From: Chromatiaceae bacterium | GTDB taxonomy: Bacteria; Pseudomonadota; Gammaproteobacteria; Chromatiales; Chromatiaceae | NCBI GenBank assembly: GCA_026984455.1 | Contig: JALSSC010000052.1 | Location: 1-46,168 of the forward strand | Direction of reading: 5' to 3' | DNA length: 46,168 nt | In this document: positions 24,623-37,157 of the stretch, in pieces | How positions within the stretch are numbered: the stretch's first letter is position 1 | Layout: every line of letters starts with the position of its first letter | Notes under the pieces: model-generated | Seen by the model: the letters and a program-made list of their open reading frames with translations, nothing else | Databases searched by the model: none | What the model was told of the DNA's origin: nothing | Translations under genes and position numbers: made by a program

Positions 24623-25419
24623 AGGGCTGTTCGGTGATCGTCACCACCTACCGCTGGCCCGAGGCCCTGGCGGCGGTGCTCGACGCCCTGGGCCGGCAGA
24701 CGGCGCCGCCGCTGGAGGTGCTGGTGGCGGACGACGGCTCCGGCGGGCGTACCCGGGAGCGGATCGCCGCCCGGACGGCCCGCTTTCCGGTGCCGCTGAT
24801 CCACGTCTGGCAGGCGGACCGGGGCTTTCGCGCGGCCGCGATCCGCAACCGCGCGGCGGCCCGGGCGCGCGGCGACTATCTGGTCTTCCTCGACGGCGAT
24901 TGCCTGGTGCGGCCGGACTTCCTCGCCGCCCATGGCCGTCTCGCCCGGCCCGGCGCCTTCGTCGCGGGCAATCGTGTCCTGACCGGCCCGGCCTTCGCCC
25001 GGGAGGTCCTGAGCCGCGGCCTCCACCCCGAGACCTGGCCCTGGTGGCGCCTGTGGCGGCGGGTGGACCGCCCCGCCGCCCTGCTGCGTTTCCCCCTGGG
25101 ACCGCTGCGCCGCCTGGGGCGGCGGCGTTGGCAGGGGGTGAAGACCTGTAACCTGGGCCTGTGGCGGGCCGATCTGGAACGGGTCAACGGCCTGGACGAG
25201 GCCTTCTCCGGCTGGGGTTACGAAGACTCGGACCTGGCGGTGCGCCTGCTGGCGTCCGGTCTGGAGCGCCTGGATGGACGCTTCGCCACCACGGTCATCC
25301 ACCTCTGGCACCCGGAGCGCCCCCCGGATGCGGCCAACCTGGCCCGTCTGGAGGGGCGGATCGGCAGCGGGCGGGTGCGGGCCGAACGCGGCCTGGACCG
25401 CTATCCCGGCGGCGCATGA
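24619..25419 (+). CDS. Glycosyltransferase family 2
   Basis: A 266-residue GT-A fold enzyme. It has SVIVTTYRWPEALAAVLDAL, LEVLVADDGSG (nucleotide-binding Asp pair) and YLVFLDGDCLVRPDFL, with the metal-binding DxD. Near the C-terminus is VNGLDEAFSGWGYEDSDLAVRLL, the GWGxEDxD block that contains the catalytic base in galactosyl/GalNAc-type GT2 and GT7C domains. No TM segment is obvious. Overlaps by 4 bp with the genes on both sides show tight coupling in the LPS cluster; sugar specificity is unknown. Confidence 0.88.
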   Translation: MKGCSVIVTTYRWPEALAAVLDALGRQTAPPLEVLVADDGSGGRTRERIAARTARFPVPLIHVWQADRGFRAAAIRNRAAARARGDYLVFLDGDCLVRPDFLAAHGRLARPGAFVAGNRVLTGPAFAREVLSRGLHPETWPWWRLWRRVDRPAALLRFPLGPLRRLGRRRWQGVKTCNLGLWRADLERVNGLDEAFSGWGYEDSDLAVRLLASGLERLDGRFATTVIHLWHPERPPDAANLARLEGRIGSGRVRAERGLDRYPGGA

Positions 25420-26504
25420 GACCGCCGCGGCAGGTCCTGGTGGTGCTCACCCGGCGCATCGGCGACGTGCTCCTGGCCACCCCTCTGGTGCGCTCTCTCA
25501 GGCGTGCCTGGCCGGAGGCGGCCATCGATCTGCTGGTGTTCCGGGGCAGCGAGGGCATCCTCGCGGGCAACCCCGATCCGCGGCGGGTGCTGACCCTGCC
25601 CGAGCGGCCGCGGCTGGCGGACTATCGCCGGCTGTTGCCACCCCTGTGGCGGCGCTACGACCTGGCGTTGGCCGCCTTGGCCGGCGACCGGCCCCATTAC
25701 CTGGCCCTGTGGAGCGGTCGCCGGCGTGCCGGGATGGTGGCCGCGGACGATCCCGGCGGCTTCTGGAAACGCCGCCTCAACGGTCCCTCGGCGGCCTGGG
25801 CCGGGGAGGGCACCCATGCCCTGGTGCAATACCTGCGCCTGGCCGATGCCCTGGGCATCGAACGCCGTTACGAGGTGGTGACGCCGGCCGATCCGCGCCT
25901 GGATCCCGCGGCGGCCTTGGGCTTCGATCCCGCCGCGCGGGCCTTCGCCGTGCTCCACCCCCAACCCGGATTCCCCTACAAGGCCTGGACCCGCGCGGGC
26001 TGGCGCGGGCTGATGGAACGGCTGCGCGCCGCGGGCCTGGAGGTGGTGGTCACCGGCGGTCCCGATCCGGCCGAAGGGCGCCGTCTGCAAGGACTCACCG
26101 CAGGCCTCCCGTGCCGTCGCCTGTGGGGCCGCCTGACCCTGGCGGCCACCGCCGAGGTCCTCCGCCGGGCCGCCCTGTATGTGGGCGTGGACACCTCGGT
26201 GACGCATCTCGCCGCGGCCTGCGGCACCCCGACGGTGGCCCTGTTCGGCCCCACCGACCCCTTGCGCTGGGCGCCCTGGCCCCAGGGCTATGCCGCCGAG
26301 GCGCCGCCCTTCGCCGCCTACGGCCCGCTCCAGCGGCACGGCAACGTCATCCTGATCCAGGGCGAAGGCCGCTGTGTTCCCTGTCACGAGGAGGGTTGTG
26401 AGCGACATGTCGGGAGCCGCTCCCGCTGTCTGGACGACCTCCCCCTGGAACGGGTCTGGGAGGCGCTTCAGTCCACCAGGCCGTTGCGCCGCAACACCGC
26501 CTGA
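25416..26504 (+). CDS. Glycosyltransferase family 9 (heptosyltransferase, WaaQ-like)
   Basis: A 362-residue GT9 protein starting VLVVLTRRIGDVLLATPLVR, as in putative LPS heptosyltransferase III enzymes. It has AVLHPQPGFPYKAWTRAGWRG (donor region), VVVTGGPDPAEGRRLQ and YVGVDTSVTHLAAACGTPTVALFGPTDPLRW with the GT9 signature. The tail CVPCHEEGCERHVGSRSRCLDDL is Cys-rich. It is the last gene of the LPS cluster, and its end overlaps the opposite-strand small protein by 37 bp. A role in adding a branch heptose is inferred from family and position. Confidence 0.85.
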   Translation: MRPPRQVLVVLTRRIGDVLLATPLVRSLRRAWPEAAIDLLVFRGSEGILAGNPDPRRVLTLPERPRLADYRRLLPPLWRRYDLALAALAGDRPHYLALWSGRRRAGMVAADDPGGFWKRRLNGPSAAWAGEGTHALVQYLRLADALGIERRYEVVTPADPRLDPAAALGFDPAARAFAVLHPQPGFPYKAWTRAGWRGLMERLRAAGLEVVVTGGPDPAEGRRLQGLTAGLPCRRLWGRLTLAATAEVLRRAALYVGVDTSVTHLAAACGTPTVALFGPTDPLRWAPWPQGYAAEAPPFAAYGPLQRHGNVILIQGEGRCVPCHEEGCERHVGSRSRCLDDLPLERVWEALQSTRPLRRNTA

Positions 26505-26749
26505 ACCTTGCGCGCGCTACGCCCCAGGTGGTGGAGGTCACCGAGGTTGGGGCGTTCGCCCCGGGCCAGACGCGTCTCCCAGTCCAGGCAGGCGCTGTCG
26601 AGGAATTCCAGCAGCTTGAGGGCGCAGCCCCGGCAGTCCCCCCGGCAGAGGCCGGCCGCGTCCGACCCGAAGGGCAGGGCGGCGCGGATCCGCTGGATGA
26701 GCTGGATCATCGCCGTGCGGGTGTCCGGCTTGCGTGCCCGGGCGCGCAT
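26468..26749 (-). CDS. Small Cys-containing protein downstream of panC, unknown function
   Basis: About 93 residues. The conserved-looking body carries GLCRGDCRGCALKLLEFLDS, then ACLDWETRLARGERPNLGDL and RSARKVQAVLRRNGLV. Four clustered cysteines (three in CRGDCRGC, one about 13 residues on) could bind a metal or Fe-S centre, but this is a guess. Possible starts are TTG at 26755 (overlapping the panC stop), ATG at 26749 and ATG at 26710; none has a clear ribosome-binding site. Its position directly after panC suggests it is the last gene of the pcnB operon. I do not recognise a named family. Confidence 0.6.
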   Translation of the reverse strand: MRARARKPDTRTAMIQLIQRIRAALPFGSDAAGLCRGDCRGCALKLLEFLDSACLDWETRLARGERPNLGDLHHLGRSARKVQAVLRRNGLVD

Positions 26750-26751
26750 CC

Positions 26752-27597
26752 TCAACGCCGGGCGGGCAGGTTGTCGATGAGCCGCGCCCGGCCCAGGCGG
26801 GCGGCGGCCAGGACCCGCAGCTCGCGGTCGCCGGCGGTGACCGGCCCCAGGTCGGCGCTGCGGCGGACCGCGAAATAGTCCGGGGCCATGCCCGCGGCCT
26901 CCAGGTCCGAGACCCCGTGGGCCTCCACCTCGGCCGGCGGCCGGCCCCGGCCGAGATCGGCGGCGGCCCGTTCCAAGGCCGCGTAGAGCGCCGGGGCGCG
27001 GGCGCGTTCCTCCGGGCTGAGGTAGGCGTTGCGCGAACTCAGGGCGAGGCCGTCGGCCTCGCGCACCGTGGGCAGGCCGAGGACCTCTACGGGCAGACAG
27101 AGGTCACGGACCAGACGCCGGATCACCAGGAGTTGCTGATAGTCCTTCTCGCCGAACAGGGCGAGGTCTGGCTGGACCAGGGCCAGGAGCTTGGTCACCA
27201 CCGTGGCGACGCCGCTGAAATGGCCGGGGCGCGCGGCGCCGCAGAGGATGTCCGAGAGGCCCGGCACCTCCACCCGGGTATGGCCCGCGCGACCGTCCGG
27301 GTACAGCGCCCTCTCGGACGGGGCGAACACGAGGTGCGCGCCGATCCGGGCGAGGGCCTCGGTGTCGGCCGCGAGGGTCCTCGGATAGTTGTCATAGTCC
27401 TCGTTGGGGCCGAACTGGAGGGGGTTGACGAAGATGCTCACCACCACCCGGTCGGCCCGCTCCAAGGCCCGTTCCACCAACCGCAGGTGCCCGGCATGGA
27501 GGTTGCCCATGGTGGGGACCAGGGCGATGCGTCCACCCCGGCGGCGGAATGCCTGGAGGGCGCGGCGCAGGGCGGGGATGTCCTGTGTCTGCTGCAT
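26752..27597 (-). CDS. panC: Pantothenate synthetase
   Basis: Joins pantoate and beta-alanine with ATP to make pantothenate, the coenzyme A precursor. The 281-residue protein has [19 protein letters not shown] (ATP site, HxGH), [49 protein letters not shown]-type sequence, [17 protein letters not shown] and LSSRNAYLS (KMSKS-like). Length is standard. It starts 2 bp after panB ends, within pcnB-folK-panB-panC. Confidence 0.96.
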   Translation of the reverse strand: MQQTQDIPALRRALQAFRRRGGRIALVPTMGNLHAGHLRLVERALERADRVVVSIFVNPLQFGPNEDYDNYPRTLAADTEALARIGAHLVFAPSERALYPDGRAGHTRVEVPGLSDILCGAARPGHFSGVATVVTKLLALVQPDLALFGEKDYQQLLVIRRLVRDLCLPVEVLGLPTVREADGLALSSRNAYLSPEERARAPALYAALERAAADLGRGRPPAEVEAHGVSDLEAAGMAPDYFAVRRSADLGPVTAGDRELRVLAAARLGRARLIDNLPARR

Positions 27598-27599
27598 GC

Positions 27600-28406
27600 T
27601 CAGGCGTAGCCGTGGTCGGGTGAGGGCCAGGCGCGCGCGCGCACGGCCTCGGCGTAGGCGCGCACGGCGCCCGCGATCCCCCCGTCCTGGCCGGTGAGGA
27701 AGTCGCGCACGAAGCGCGGGGGCTCGCCCTCCAGCGGGGTGAGGCCGAGGAGGTCGTAGAGCACCAGGACCTGGCCGTCACAGCGCGACCCGGCGCCGAT
27801 GCCGATCACCGGGATCTCCAGTGCCTGGGCGATCTCCGCCGCGAGCACCTCGGGGACGCACTCCAGCACCAGCATCTGGGCGCCGGCCTTCTGCATCGCC
27901 ACGGCGTCCTGCAGGATGCATTCGGCCTCCGCCGGCTCCCGCCCGTGGACGTGGTAGCCGTGCCGCAGCACCGACTGCGGGAGGAGGCCGAGGTGGGCGC
28001 AGACGGGTATGCCTTCGGCGCCCAGCCGGCGCACCGTGTCGAGGCGGGCGGCGCCCCCCTCCAGCTTGACCATCTGCGCACCGCCGGCCTGCAACAGCCG
28101 GCCCGCGGAGTGGAGCGCCCGTTCGGGCGTGGTATAGCTGAGGAAGGGCAGGTCGGCGAGGACCAGGGCGCGGCGGCGGCCGCGGGCGACGCAGGCGGTG
28201 TGATAGACCATGGCCTCCAGGTCCACCGGCAGGGTGGTCTCCCGGCCCTGGAGGACCATGCCGAGGGAATCGCCGACCAGCAGGATGTCCACGCCGGCCC
28301 GGTCCAGCACCCGGGCGAAGGCGGCGTCGTAACAGGTGAGGGCCACCAAGGGTTCGCCGGCCGCTTTGCGGGCCCTGAGGTCGGCCGGGCTGAGGGGGGT
28401 GTTCAT
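27600..28406 (-). CDS. panB: 3-methyl-2-oxobutanoate hydroxymethyltransferase
   Basis: Transfers a hydroxymethyl group from methylene-THF to ketoisovalerate, the first committed step of pantothenate synthesis. The 268-residue protein has [83 protein letters not shown] and [21 protein letters not shown]. The ATG at 28406 overlaps the folK stop (ATGA). Normal length and order. Confidence 0.96.
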   Translation of the reverse strand: MNTPLSPADLRARKAAGEPLVALTCYDAAFARVLDRAGVDILLVGDSLGMVLQGRETTLPVDLEAMVYHTACVARGRRRALVLADLPFLSYTTPERALHSAGRLLQAGGAQMVKLEGGAARLDTVRRLGAEGIPVCAHLGLLPQSVLRHGYHVHGREPAEAECILQDAVAMQKAGAQMLVLECVPEVLAAEIAQALEIPVIGIGAGSRCDGQVLVLYDLLGLTPLEGEPPRFVRDFLTGQDGGIAGAVRAYAEAVRARAWPSPDHGYA

Positions 28407-28894
28407 GGGCACGTCTCCAGGGGCAGGGCTGCGCCGGGGTCGCAGGCGGCGCAGAGGTCGGACAAACGGCCGTGGCCGGGTATCCGCAGGCCCCCGCCGG
28501 CGATCTCCAGCAGGGGCAGGAGGACGAAGGCGCGCCGGTGCATCTCCGGATGCGGCAGACGCAGCGCCTCGCTCTCCATGACCCAATCCTGGTACAGGAG
28601 GAGGTCCAGGTCCAGGGTGCGTGGTCCCCAGCGGGGGCCGTCGCGGCGGCGGCCCTGGGCGTCTTCCAGGGCCTGCAGGGCGCGCAGCAGGTCCAGGGGG
28701 GCGAGACGGGTCTCCAGGCCGGCGGCGGCATTGACATAGGGGGGTTGCCCGGGAGGGCCGAGGGGGGCGCTGCGGTACAGCCGCGAGGCCGCCGTCAGGC
28801 GCGTCCCGGGCAGGCCCTCGAGGGCATCCAGGGCCTGCCTCACCTGGGCGACGGGGTCTTCCAGATTGCTCCCCAGGCCGATCCAGGCGTCCAG
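28403..28894 (-). CDS. folK: HPPK, 6-hydroxymethyl-dihydropterin pyrophosphokinase, likely CTG start
   Basis: Transfers pyrophosphate from ATP to hydroxymethyl-dihydropterin in folate synthesis. Reading upstream of the first GTG (28843) the frame stays open and encodes WIGLGSNLEDPVAQVRQALD, the essential N-terminal HPPK motif, so the gene must start upstream. The only reasonable codon is CTG at 28894, 3 bp after the pcnB stop and 7 bases after GGAGGG. Other landmarks are LYRSAPLGPPGQPPYVNAAA, WGPRTLDLDLLLY and RLPHPEMHRRAFVLLPLLEI. With the CTG start the product is 163 residues, typical for the family. Confidence 0.9.
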   Translation of the reverse strand: MDAWIGLGSNLEDPVAQVRQALDALEGLPGTRLTAASRLYRSAPLGPPGQPPYVNAAAGLETRLAPLDLLRALQALEDAQGRRRDGPRWGPRTLDLDLLLYQDWVMESEALRLPHPEMHRRAFVLLPLLEIAGGGLRIPGHGRLSDLCAACDPGAALPLETCP

Positions 28895-28897
28895 GGT

Positions 28898-30202
28898 TCA
28901 GCCCTCCGCCCCGGCCTCGGGCCGGGCGCGCCGCCGTCGGCGGGGGCGGCGGCGACGCTGTTTGGGCACCGCCGCGGCGATGCGCGTCCTGGCCTCGGGG
29001 TCGTTCTCCTGGAATTCGGTCCACCAGCGGGCCAGTTCCGGGTCGGCCTCGCCGGCCTCGGCGCGCAGCACCAGAAAATCGTAGGCGGCGCGGAACCGCG
29101 GGTGGGTGAGGAGGCGCAGGGGGCGTTTCCCCTGGCGGAACTCGAAGCGGTGCTGGAGGGTCCAGATCTCGCGCATGGGCAGGGTGAAGCGCCGGGGGAT
29201 CGCCACCACCCCCTGTTGCCGCGCCAGGACCTCGGTGGCCGCCTGCTGGGTGGCGGCGACGGGGGGTTCGTCCGCCATGAGTTCGGCGGCGCGCAGGCGC
29301 ACCGGTTCCCACAGGAGCACCGCGAACAGGAAGGCGGGGTTGACCGGCTTGGCCTCGGCGATGCGCCGGTCGGTGTTCTCCAGGCCGCGGGCCACGAAGG
29401 TCAGGGGGAAGTCGAACTGCTCCCGCGCCAGGGCGGCCTCGGAGGCGGGAAAGAGTTGGGCGAAGAGGCCATGGTGGCGCAGCCTCTCGAAGGCGGCGAG
29501 GGCGGTGCCGGCATGGAAGAGCTTGAGCACCTCCTCGAACAGACGCGCCGCGGGCACCCCTTGCAACAGATGGCCCATGACGGGCAGCGGCGCCTCACTC
29601 GCGGGGTCGATGTTGAAACCCAACTTGGCCGCGAAGCGCACCGCGCGCAGCATCCGCACCGGGTCCTCGCGGTAGCGGGTCTCGGGATCGCCGATCAGGC
29701 GCAGGCGCCCCTCAGCGATGTCCGCCATGCCACCGGCGAAATCCAGCACCGAGAAGTCCGTGATGTCGTAATAGAGGGCATTGACGGTGAAATCGCGGCG
29801 CAGGGCGTCCTCTTCGAGGCTGCCGTAGACGTTGTCGCGCATGATCATGCCGTCTTCCAGCACCCGCCCGCCTTCGTCGCCCGCGTGCTGGGCGCGGAAG
29901 GTGGCCACCTCGATGATCTCGCGCCCGAACCGCACGTGGGCGAGGCGGAAACGGCGCCCGATCAGGCGGCAGTTGCGGAAGACCCGGCGCACCTCCTCGG
30001 GCAGGGCGTCGGTGGCGACATCGAAGTCCTTGGGCTCACGCCCGAGCAGCAGGTCGCGCACCCCACCGCCCACCAGATAGGCCTGGTAACCGGCACCCTT
30101 GAGGCGATAGAGGACCTTGAGGGCGTTCTCGCTGATGTTGGCGCGCGAGATGTTGTGCTCGGGCCGGGGGATCCTGTGGGGAATGACGGGGCTCGGGGTG
30201 AT
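28898..30202 (-). CDS. pcnB: Poly(A) polymerase I, likely non-AUG (ATC) start
   Basis: Adds poly(A) tails to RNA and so promotes decay. The core is unmistakable: ISENALKVLYRLKGAGYQAYLVGG, REPKDFDVATDALPEEVRR, FRNCRLIGRRFRLAHV, RRDFTVNALYYDI, RYREDPVRMLRAVRFAAKLG and a basic tail RRRRPRRRRRARPEAGAEG. No ATG, GTG or TTG lies in frame between this core and the tRNA-Glu gene on the other strand; the only such start, at 30316, falls inside the tRNA complement. GCAGGAG followed by 8 bases precedes ATC at 30202, giving 434 residues; an ATT lies five codons further on. E. coli pcnB is known to start at AUU, so a rare start is plausible here. Confidence 0.9.
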   Translation of the reverse strand: MTPSPVIPHRIPRPEHNISRANISENALKVLYRLKGAGYQAYLVGGGVRDLLLGREPKDFDVATDALPEEVRRVFRNCRLIGRRFRLAHVRFGREIIEVATFRAQHAGDEGGRVLEDGMIMRDNVYGSLEEDALRRDFTVNALYYDITDFSVLDFAGGMADIAEGRLRLIGDPETRYREDPVRMLRAVRFAAKLGFNIDPASEAPLPVMGHLLQGVPAARLFEEVLKLFHAGTALAAFERLRHHGLFAQLFPASEAALAREQFDFPLTFVARGLENTDRRIAEAKPVNPAFLFAVLLWEPVRLRAAELMADEPPVAATQQAATEVLARQQGVVAIPRRFTLPMREIWTLQHRFEFRQGKRPLRLLTHPRFRAAYDFLVLRAEAGEADPELARWWTEFQENDPEARTRIAAAVPKQRRRRPRRRRRARPEAGAEG

Positions 30203-30229
30203 GGGTTTCGCTCCTGCAGGGTATGTCGC

Positions 30230-30257
30230 TTGTACTGACGACGAAGCCCGGTATAAT
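30230..30257 (+). promoter_or_regulatory. Promoter of tRNA-Glu
   Basis: A consensus -10 TATAAT (30252-30257) with a weaker -35 TTGTAC (30230-30235) at 16-bp spacing. It lies 20 bp before the tRNA and inside the divergent pcnB leader, so the two transcripts initiate in overlapping DNA. Confidence 0.7.
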
Positions 30258-30277
30258 ACCCGTTTTCCGCTGCCAAT

Positions 30278-30353
30278 GCTCCCTTCGTCTAGCGGTCCAG
30301 GACGCCGGCCTCTCACGTCGGTAACAGGGGTTCGATTCCCCTAGGGAGCGCCA
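30278..30353 (+). tRNA. tRNA-Glu (anticodon CTC)
   Basis: A 76-base cloverleaf with encoded CCA. The acceptor GCTCCCT pairs with AGGGAGC, anticodon stem CCGGC/GTCGG with loop CTCTCAC gives CTC (reads GAG), and T-arm CAGGGG-TTCGATT-CCCCT is standard. The overall sequence parallels E. coli tRNA-Glu. Confidence 0.97.
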
Positions 30354-30472
30354 TCTCTCCCGGCCTGTCGCCGTTTTCTTCCCGCACCCGCGAGGATCCC
30401 TGCCCCGGCGGTCTGCGAGGCCCGCGCCACGGGCCCCGGGAACCGGTATGTGCCCGGGCGTGCGCTCTGGGA

Positions 30473-30865
30473 TCAGCCGTTCTGCAGCTTGGCCGCCACC
30501 CGCTGCAACCGCTCCCGGGCCTCGTCGGCCACCCGGTGCACCTCCGGGGCGGCGGCCAGATCGAACACGGCCACCGGATCCATGAAGCTCACCACGGTCT
30601 GCGCGCGGCCGGCCTCGCGCAGGACGAAGGTACAGGGGAGCAGGGTGCCGGCATTGGGCTCGGCCTGGATGATGCGGTCGGCCAGGCCGGGGTTGCAGGC
30701 GCCGAGGATCTTGTAGGCGGGGATGTCCTTGCCCAGTTTCTGCTTGAATATGGCCTGTACGTCCACCTCGCTCACCACTCCGAGGTGTTCGGACATGAGG
30801 GCCTCGCGCACACGCGGCTCGGCTCGGTCGAAGGGCAGATCCAGGGTCAGGTTGAATTCGTACAT
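30473..30865 (-). CDS. DUF302 domain protein
   Basis: A 130-residue protein of the DUF302 family: MYEFNLTLDLPFDRAEPRVR, LGVVSEVDVQAIFKQKLGKDIPAYKILGACNP-type sequence, LADRIIQAEPNAGTLLPCTFVLRE and VVSFMDPVAVFDLA. The fold binds small ligands in other members, but the function is not established. There is no signal peptide, whereas some relatives are periplasmic. The ATG at 30865 follows GGAG at 7 bases; the longer frame starting at 31192 is Arg/Pro-rich and was rejected. Confidence 0.85.
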   Translation of the reverse strand: MYEFNLTLDLPFDRAEPRVREALMSEHLGVVSEVDVQAIFKQKLGKDIPAYKILGACNPGLADRIIQAEPNAGTLLPCTFVLREAGRAQTVVSFMDPVAVFDLAAAPEVHRVADEARERLQRVAAKLQNG

Positions 30866-30948
30866 GAGGGTTCTCCACTGGACACGAAAGACGCGGAGAA
30901 TACCCAGCGACCCGCTCCAAGGCCAATGACCGATCTCAATGGCCGGGG

Positions 30949-31656
30949 TCAGGACGCGAGGATCCCGGCGATGGTCTGGGGGTCTGTGGGGATGCCGAGG
31001 CCGGAGGCCCGGGCGATTATGGCGAGGACTTCGTGGAACAGGGGCAGGTCCCCGGCCTCCAACCGCACCTCCAGACACTCCCCATAGATGCGCGCGAGTT
31101 GGGCCACGAGGCGGCGGACGTCCGCAGGCACTTCCCGCGGCGCAGCGGCCGCCGGCCCGGCCTCGATCCGCGTCATGCGTTCGAGCACCCAACGCAGTTG
31201 TTCGAGGAAGGCGGGCCCGTAACCCCGCCCCAGCGGATCGGCCTCGGCGAGGCTCTGGGTGATCGCATCGCGGGCCACCGGCTCCAGGGCCGCGAGTTGC
31301 GCCGCCAGGGCCTCGGCCGCCCGCAGCAGGTCAGCGGGCACGGGGCCGGTCGCCGGCTCGCTCGGAGTGGGATCGGGTTCCTGGGGCGGGGCCGCCTCGC
31401 GCGCCATGCGCAGGGCGCCGATCTCGTATTCCGCGGCGGTGAGGAAGAGCTGCCGGCCCTCGATGTCGCTCAGGCCCGCGGCCTCCATGCGCGCCAGGAT
31501 ATCGGCGCGGGTCTCGGCATCGAAATACCAGGGGGCGAGAAAGCGACTGTTGCCGCCGGACTTGCCGGCCCGGCCCTTGCGCCCGGTACGCCGCCGGCCG
31601 CCGGCGAACTCCTTGACCCGCAGCAGGGGCTCACCGGGGACGGTTGCCGTTCTCAT
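30949..31656 (-). CDS. Hypothetical protein, mostly helical
   Basis: A 235-residue protein with a basic N-terminus (RVKEFAGGRRRTGRKGRAGK) and a segment FLAPWYFDAETRADILARME and GLSDIEGRQLFLTAAEYEIGAL. Then comes a Pro/Glu-rich linker and a helical C-terminal half with periodic leucines (LLRAAEALAAQLAALEPVA, VRRLVAQLARIYGECL). There is no signal, TM or catalytic motif. The ATG at 31656 follows GGGAGGGG; the frame stays open upstream to 31920 but that extension looks non-coding. I do not recognise the family. It is in the same orientation as, and downstream of, nrdB. Confidence 0.55.
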   Translation of the reverse strand: MRTATVPGEPLLRVKEFAGGRRRTGRKGRAGKSGGNSRFLAPWYFDAETRADILARMEAAGLSDIEGRQLFLTAAEYEIGALRMAREAAPPQEPDPTPSEPATGPVPADLLRAAEALAAQLAALEPVARDAITQSLAEADPLGRGYGPAFLEQLRWVLERMTRIEAGPAAAAPREVPADVRRLVAQLARIYGECLEVRLEAGDLPLFHEVLAIIARASGLGIPTDPQTIAGILAS

Positions 31657-31916
31657 CGGTCCATGCCCCTCCCGAACCGCCGGAGGCGCGGCCTGCCCGG
31701 CGCCTCCCCATCCCGGGGTGGTGTGCCACAACTGGTGTTCATGAATTCCATCATAGACCCTATCGACGCAAAATGGTCGGCAACCACCAATCCATCCCGC
31801 CCAGGGGTCCAATCCTAACCGTTCAAGCCGCCCTTCACAAATCCAGTCATACCCCATCACACCTGGCCCTTCGGCCACTGCGGCCTCCGACTCAGGTGCG
31901 ATGGGGGTTGGGCCGC

Positions 31917-33053
31917 TCAATCCCAGCTCAATGCCCCACCGGTCTGATATTCCGTCACCCGCGTCTCGAAGAAGTTCTTCTCCTTGCGCAGATTGGCCTG
32001 CTCATCCAGCCACGGGAGGGCGTTGCGGGCCCCGGGGAAGGGTTCGTCCAGGCCCGCCTGGCGGGCGCGGCGGTTGGCCACGAAGCGGAACTGCTCGATG
32101 TGGTCCTCGGCCGTATACCCCAGGATGGGATCGCGCAGGATGTAGCGCGCATACCCGGCCTCGGCGGCCTCGGTCTCGTCCCACATCTCGCGCACGGTCT
32201 TGGGATCGGGGACCACGCCTTCCTCCTGAAGGATCTGCCGCACCACGCGGATCCCGAAGGTGCAATGCAACACCTCGTCACGCATGATGTATTGAAACTG
32301 CTCGGCGGTGCCCTTCATGAGCCCGCGCCTCTGCAGGGAGAAGATGGGGCTGAAGCCGTTGTAGAACCAGCAGCCCTCGAAGATGGCGGCGAAGAACAGA
32401 TAGGACATGACGAAGTTGTGCAGTTCGTCGGGGTCCCGGAGGTCGATGTCGGGGCGGAGGATGGAGTCGAGGCGCCGGTTGCTGATCTGAATCTTGCGGT
32501 GGATCTCGGGCACCACCCGGTAGCGGTTGTAGATCTCGCCCTGGTCGAGTCCGAGGGTCTCGATGCAGTGCTGATAGGTCCAGGTGTGCAGCGATTCCTC
32601 GTAGACCTGGCGCGCCTGATAGATCTGTAATTCGGGGGCGCTCATCTTCTCCATGACCGCCAGGCCGATGTTGCGCATGGCGAGGATGTCGGAGGTGGTG
32701 AGGTAGGAGAGCACGTTCTCGTAGACGTGGCGCTCCTCCAGGGTCAGGCGGTGGTGGTAGTCGTGGACGTCCTGGGCCATGTTGATGTCCAGGGGGGTCC
32801 AGTGATTCTTGTTGGCGTTGAGGAAGAAGTCCCAGGCCCAGGGATACTTGAAGGGTGCCAATTGGTTGATGTCGGCCTGGCCGTTGACGACCCGCTTGTC
32901 CTCGGGGTTCACCGGGGCAAGGCTGACGGGCGCCTCGGCGACCGGGGTGTCGTCGGCCTGCGGGGCCGGCGGTGGCATGGCCGGGCCCTGGTCGGGGGGG
33001 GTCGCCCGGAGCCGGGGCACAGGCGCGGTGAGGGGGTCGTCCCAATTCAACAT
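31917..33053 (-). CDS. nrdB: Ribonucleoside-diphosphate reductase class Ia, beta subunit (R2)
   Basis: Carries the di-iron tyrosyl-radical cofactor that activates NrdA. The 378-residue protein has PLDINMAQD (first Asp ligand), YEESLHTWTYQHCIETL with Glu, His and the radical Tyr at the E-x-x-H-x-x-x-Y spacing, and AIFEGCWFYNGF and MRDEVLHCTFGIRV with the remaining Glu/Glu/His ligands. It ends in FFETRVTEYQTGGALSWD, the flexible tail that docks on NrdA. The first 45 residues are a Pro/Ala-rich, variable lead. It starts 92 bp after nrdA ends, forming an nrdAB operon. The following 260 bp (31657-31916) hold no gene. Confidence 0.96.
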   Translation of the reverse strand: MLNWDDPLTAPVPRLRATPPDQGPAMPPPAPQADDTPVAEAPVSLAPVNPEDKRVVNGQADINQLAPFKYPWAWDFFLNANKNHWTPLDINMAQDVHDYHHRLTLEERHVYENVLSYLTTSDILAMRNIGLAVMEKMSAPELQIYQARQVYEESLHTWTYQHCIETLGLDQGEIYNRYRVVPEIHRKIQISNRRLDSILRPDIDLRDPDELHNFVMSYLFFAAIFEGCWFYNGFSPIFSLQRRGLMKGTAEQFQYIMRDEVLHCTFGIRVVRQILQEEGVVPDPKTVREMWDETEAAEAGYARYILRDPILGYTAEDHIEQFRFVANRRARQAGLDEPFPGARNALPWLDEQANLRKEKNFFETRVTEYQTGGALSWD

Positions 33054-33145
33054 GATCTTCTCGCCTCTTTACTTTGGTTGGTGGTTCGCAGAGACCGGAA
33101 GCACCGGTCTCGTTCTGTGCGCGGTCTTCTGTCCGCTGCCACCCG

Positions 33146-37120
<3,975 letters not shown>

Positions 37121-37157
37121 GGAGGGCTCCGGTCGTCTCGCAGGAAAAACAGGATGA

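Noticed and set aside
30036-30926. 296-codon minus-strand frame spanning tRNA-Glu and the DUF302 region
   Set aside because: It crosses a certain tRNA gene and overlaps pcnB and DUF302 out of frame.
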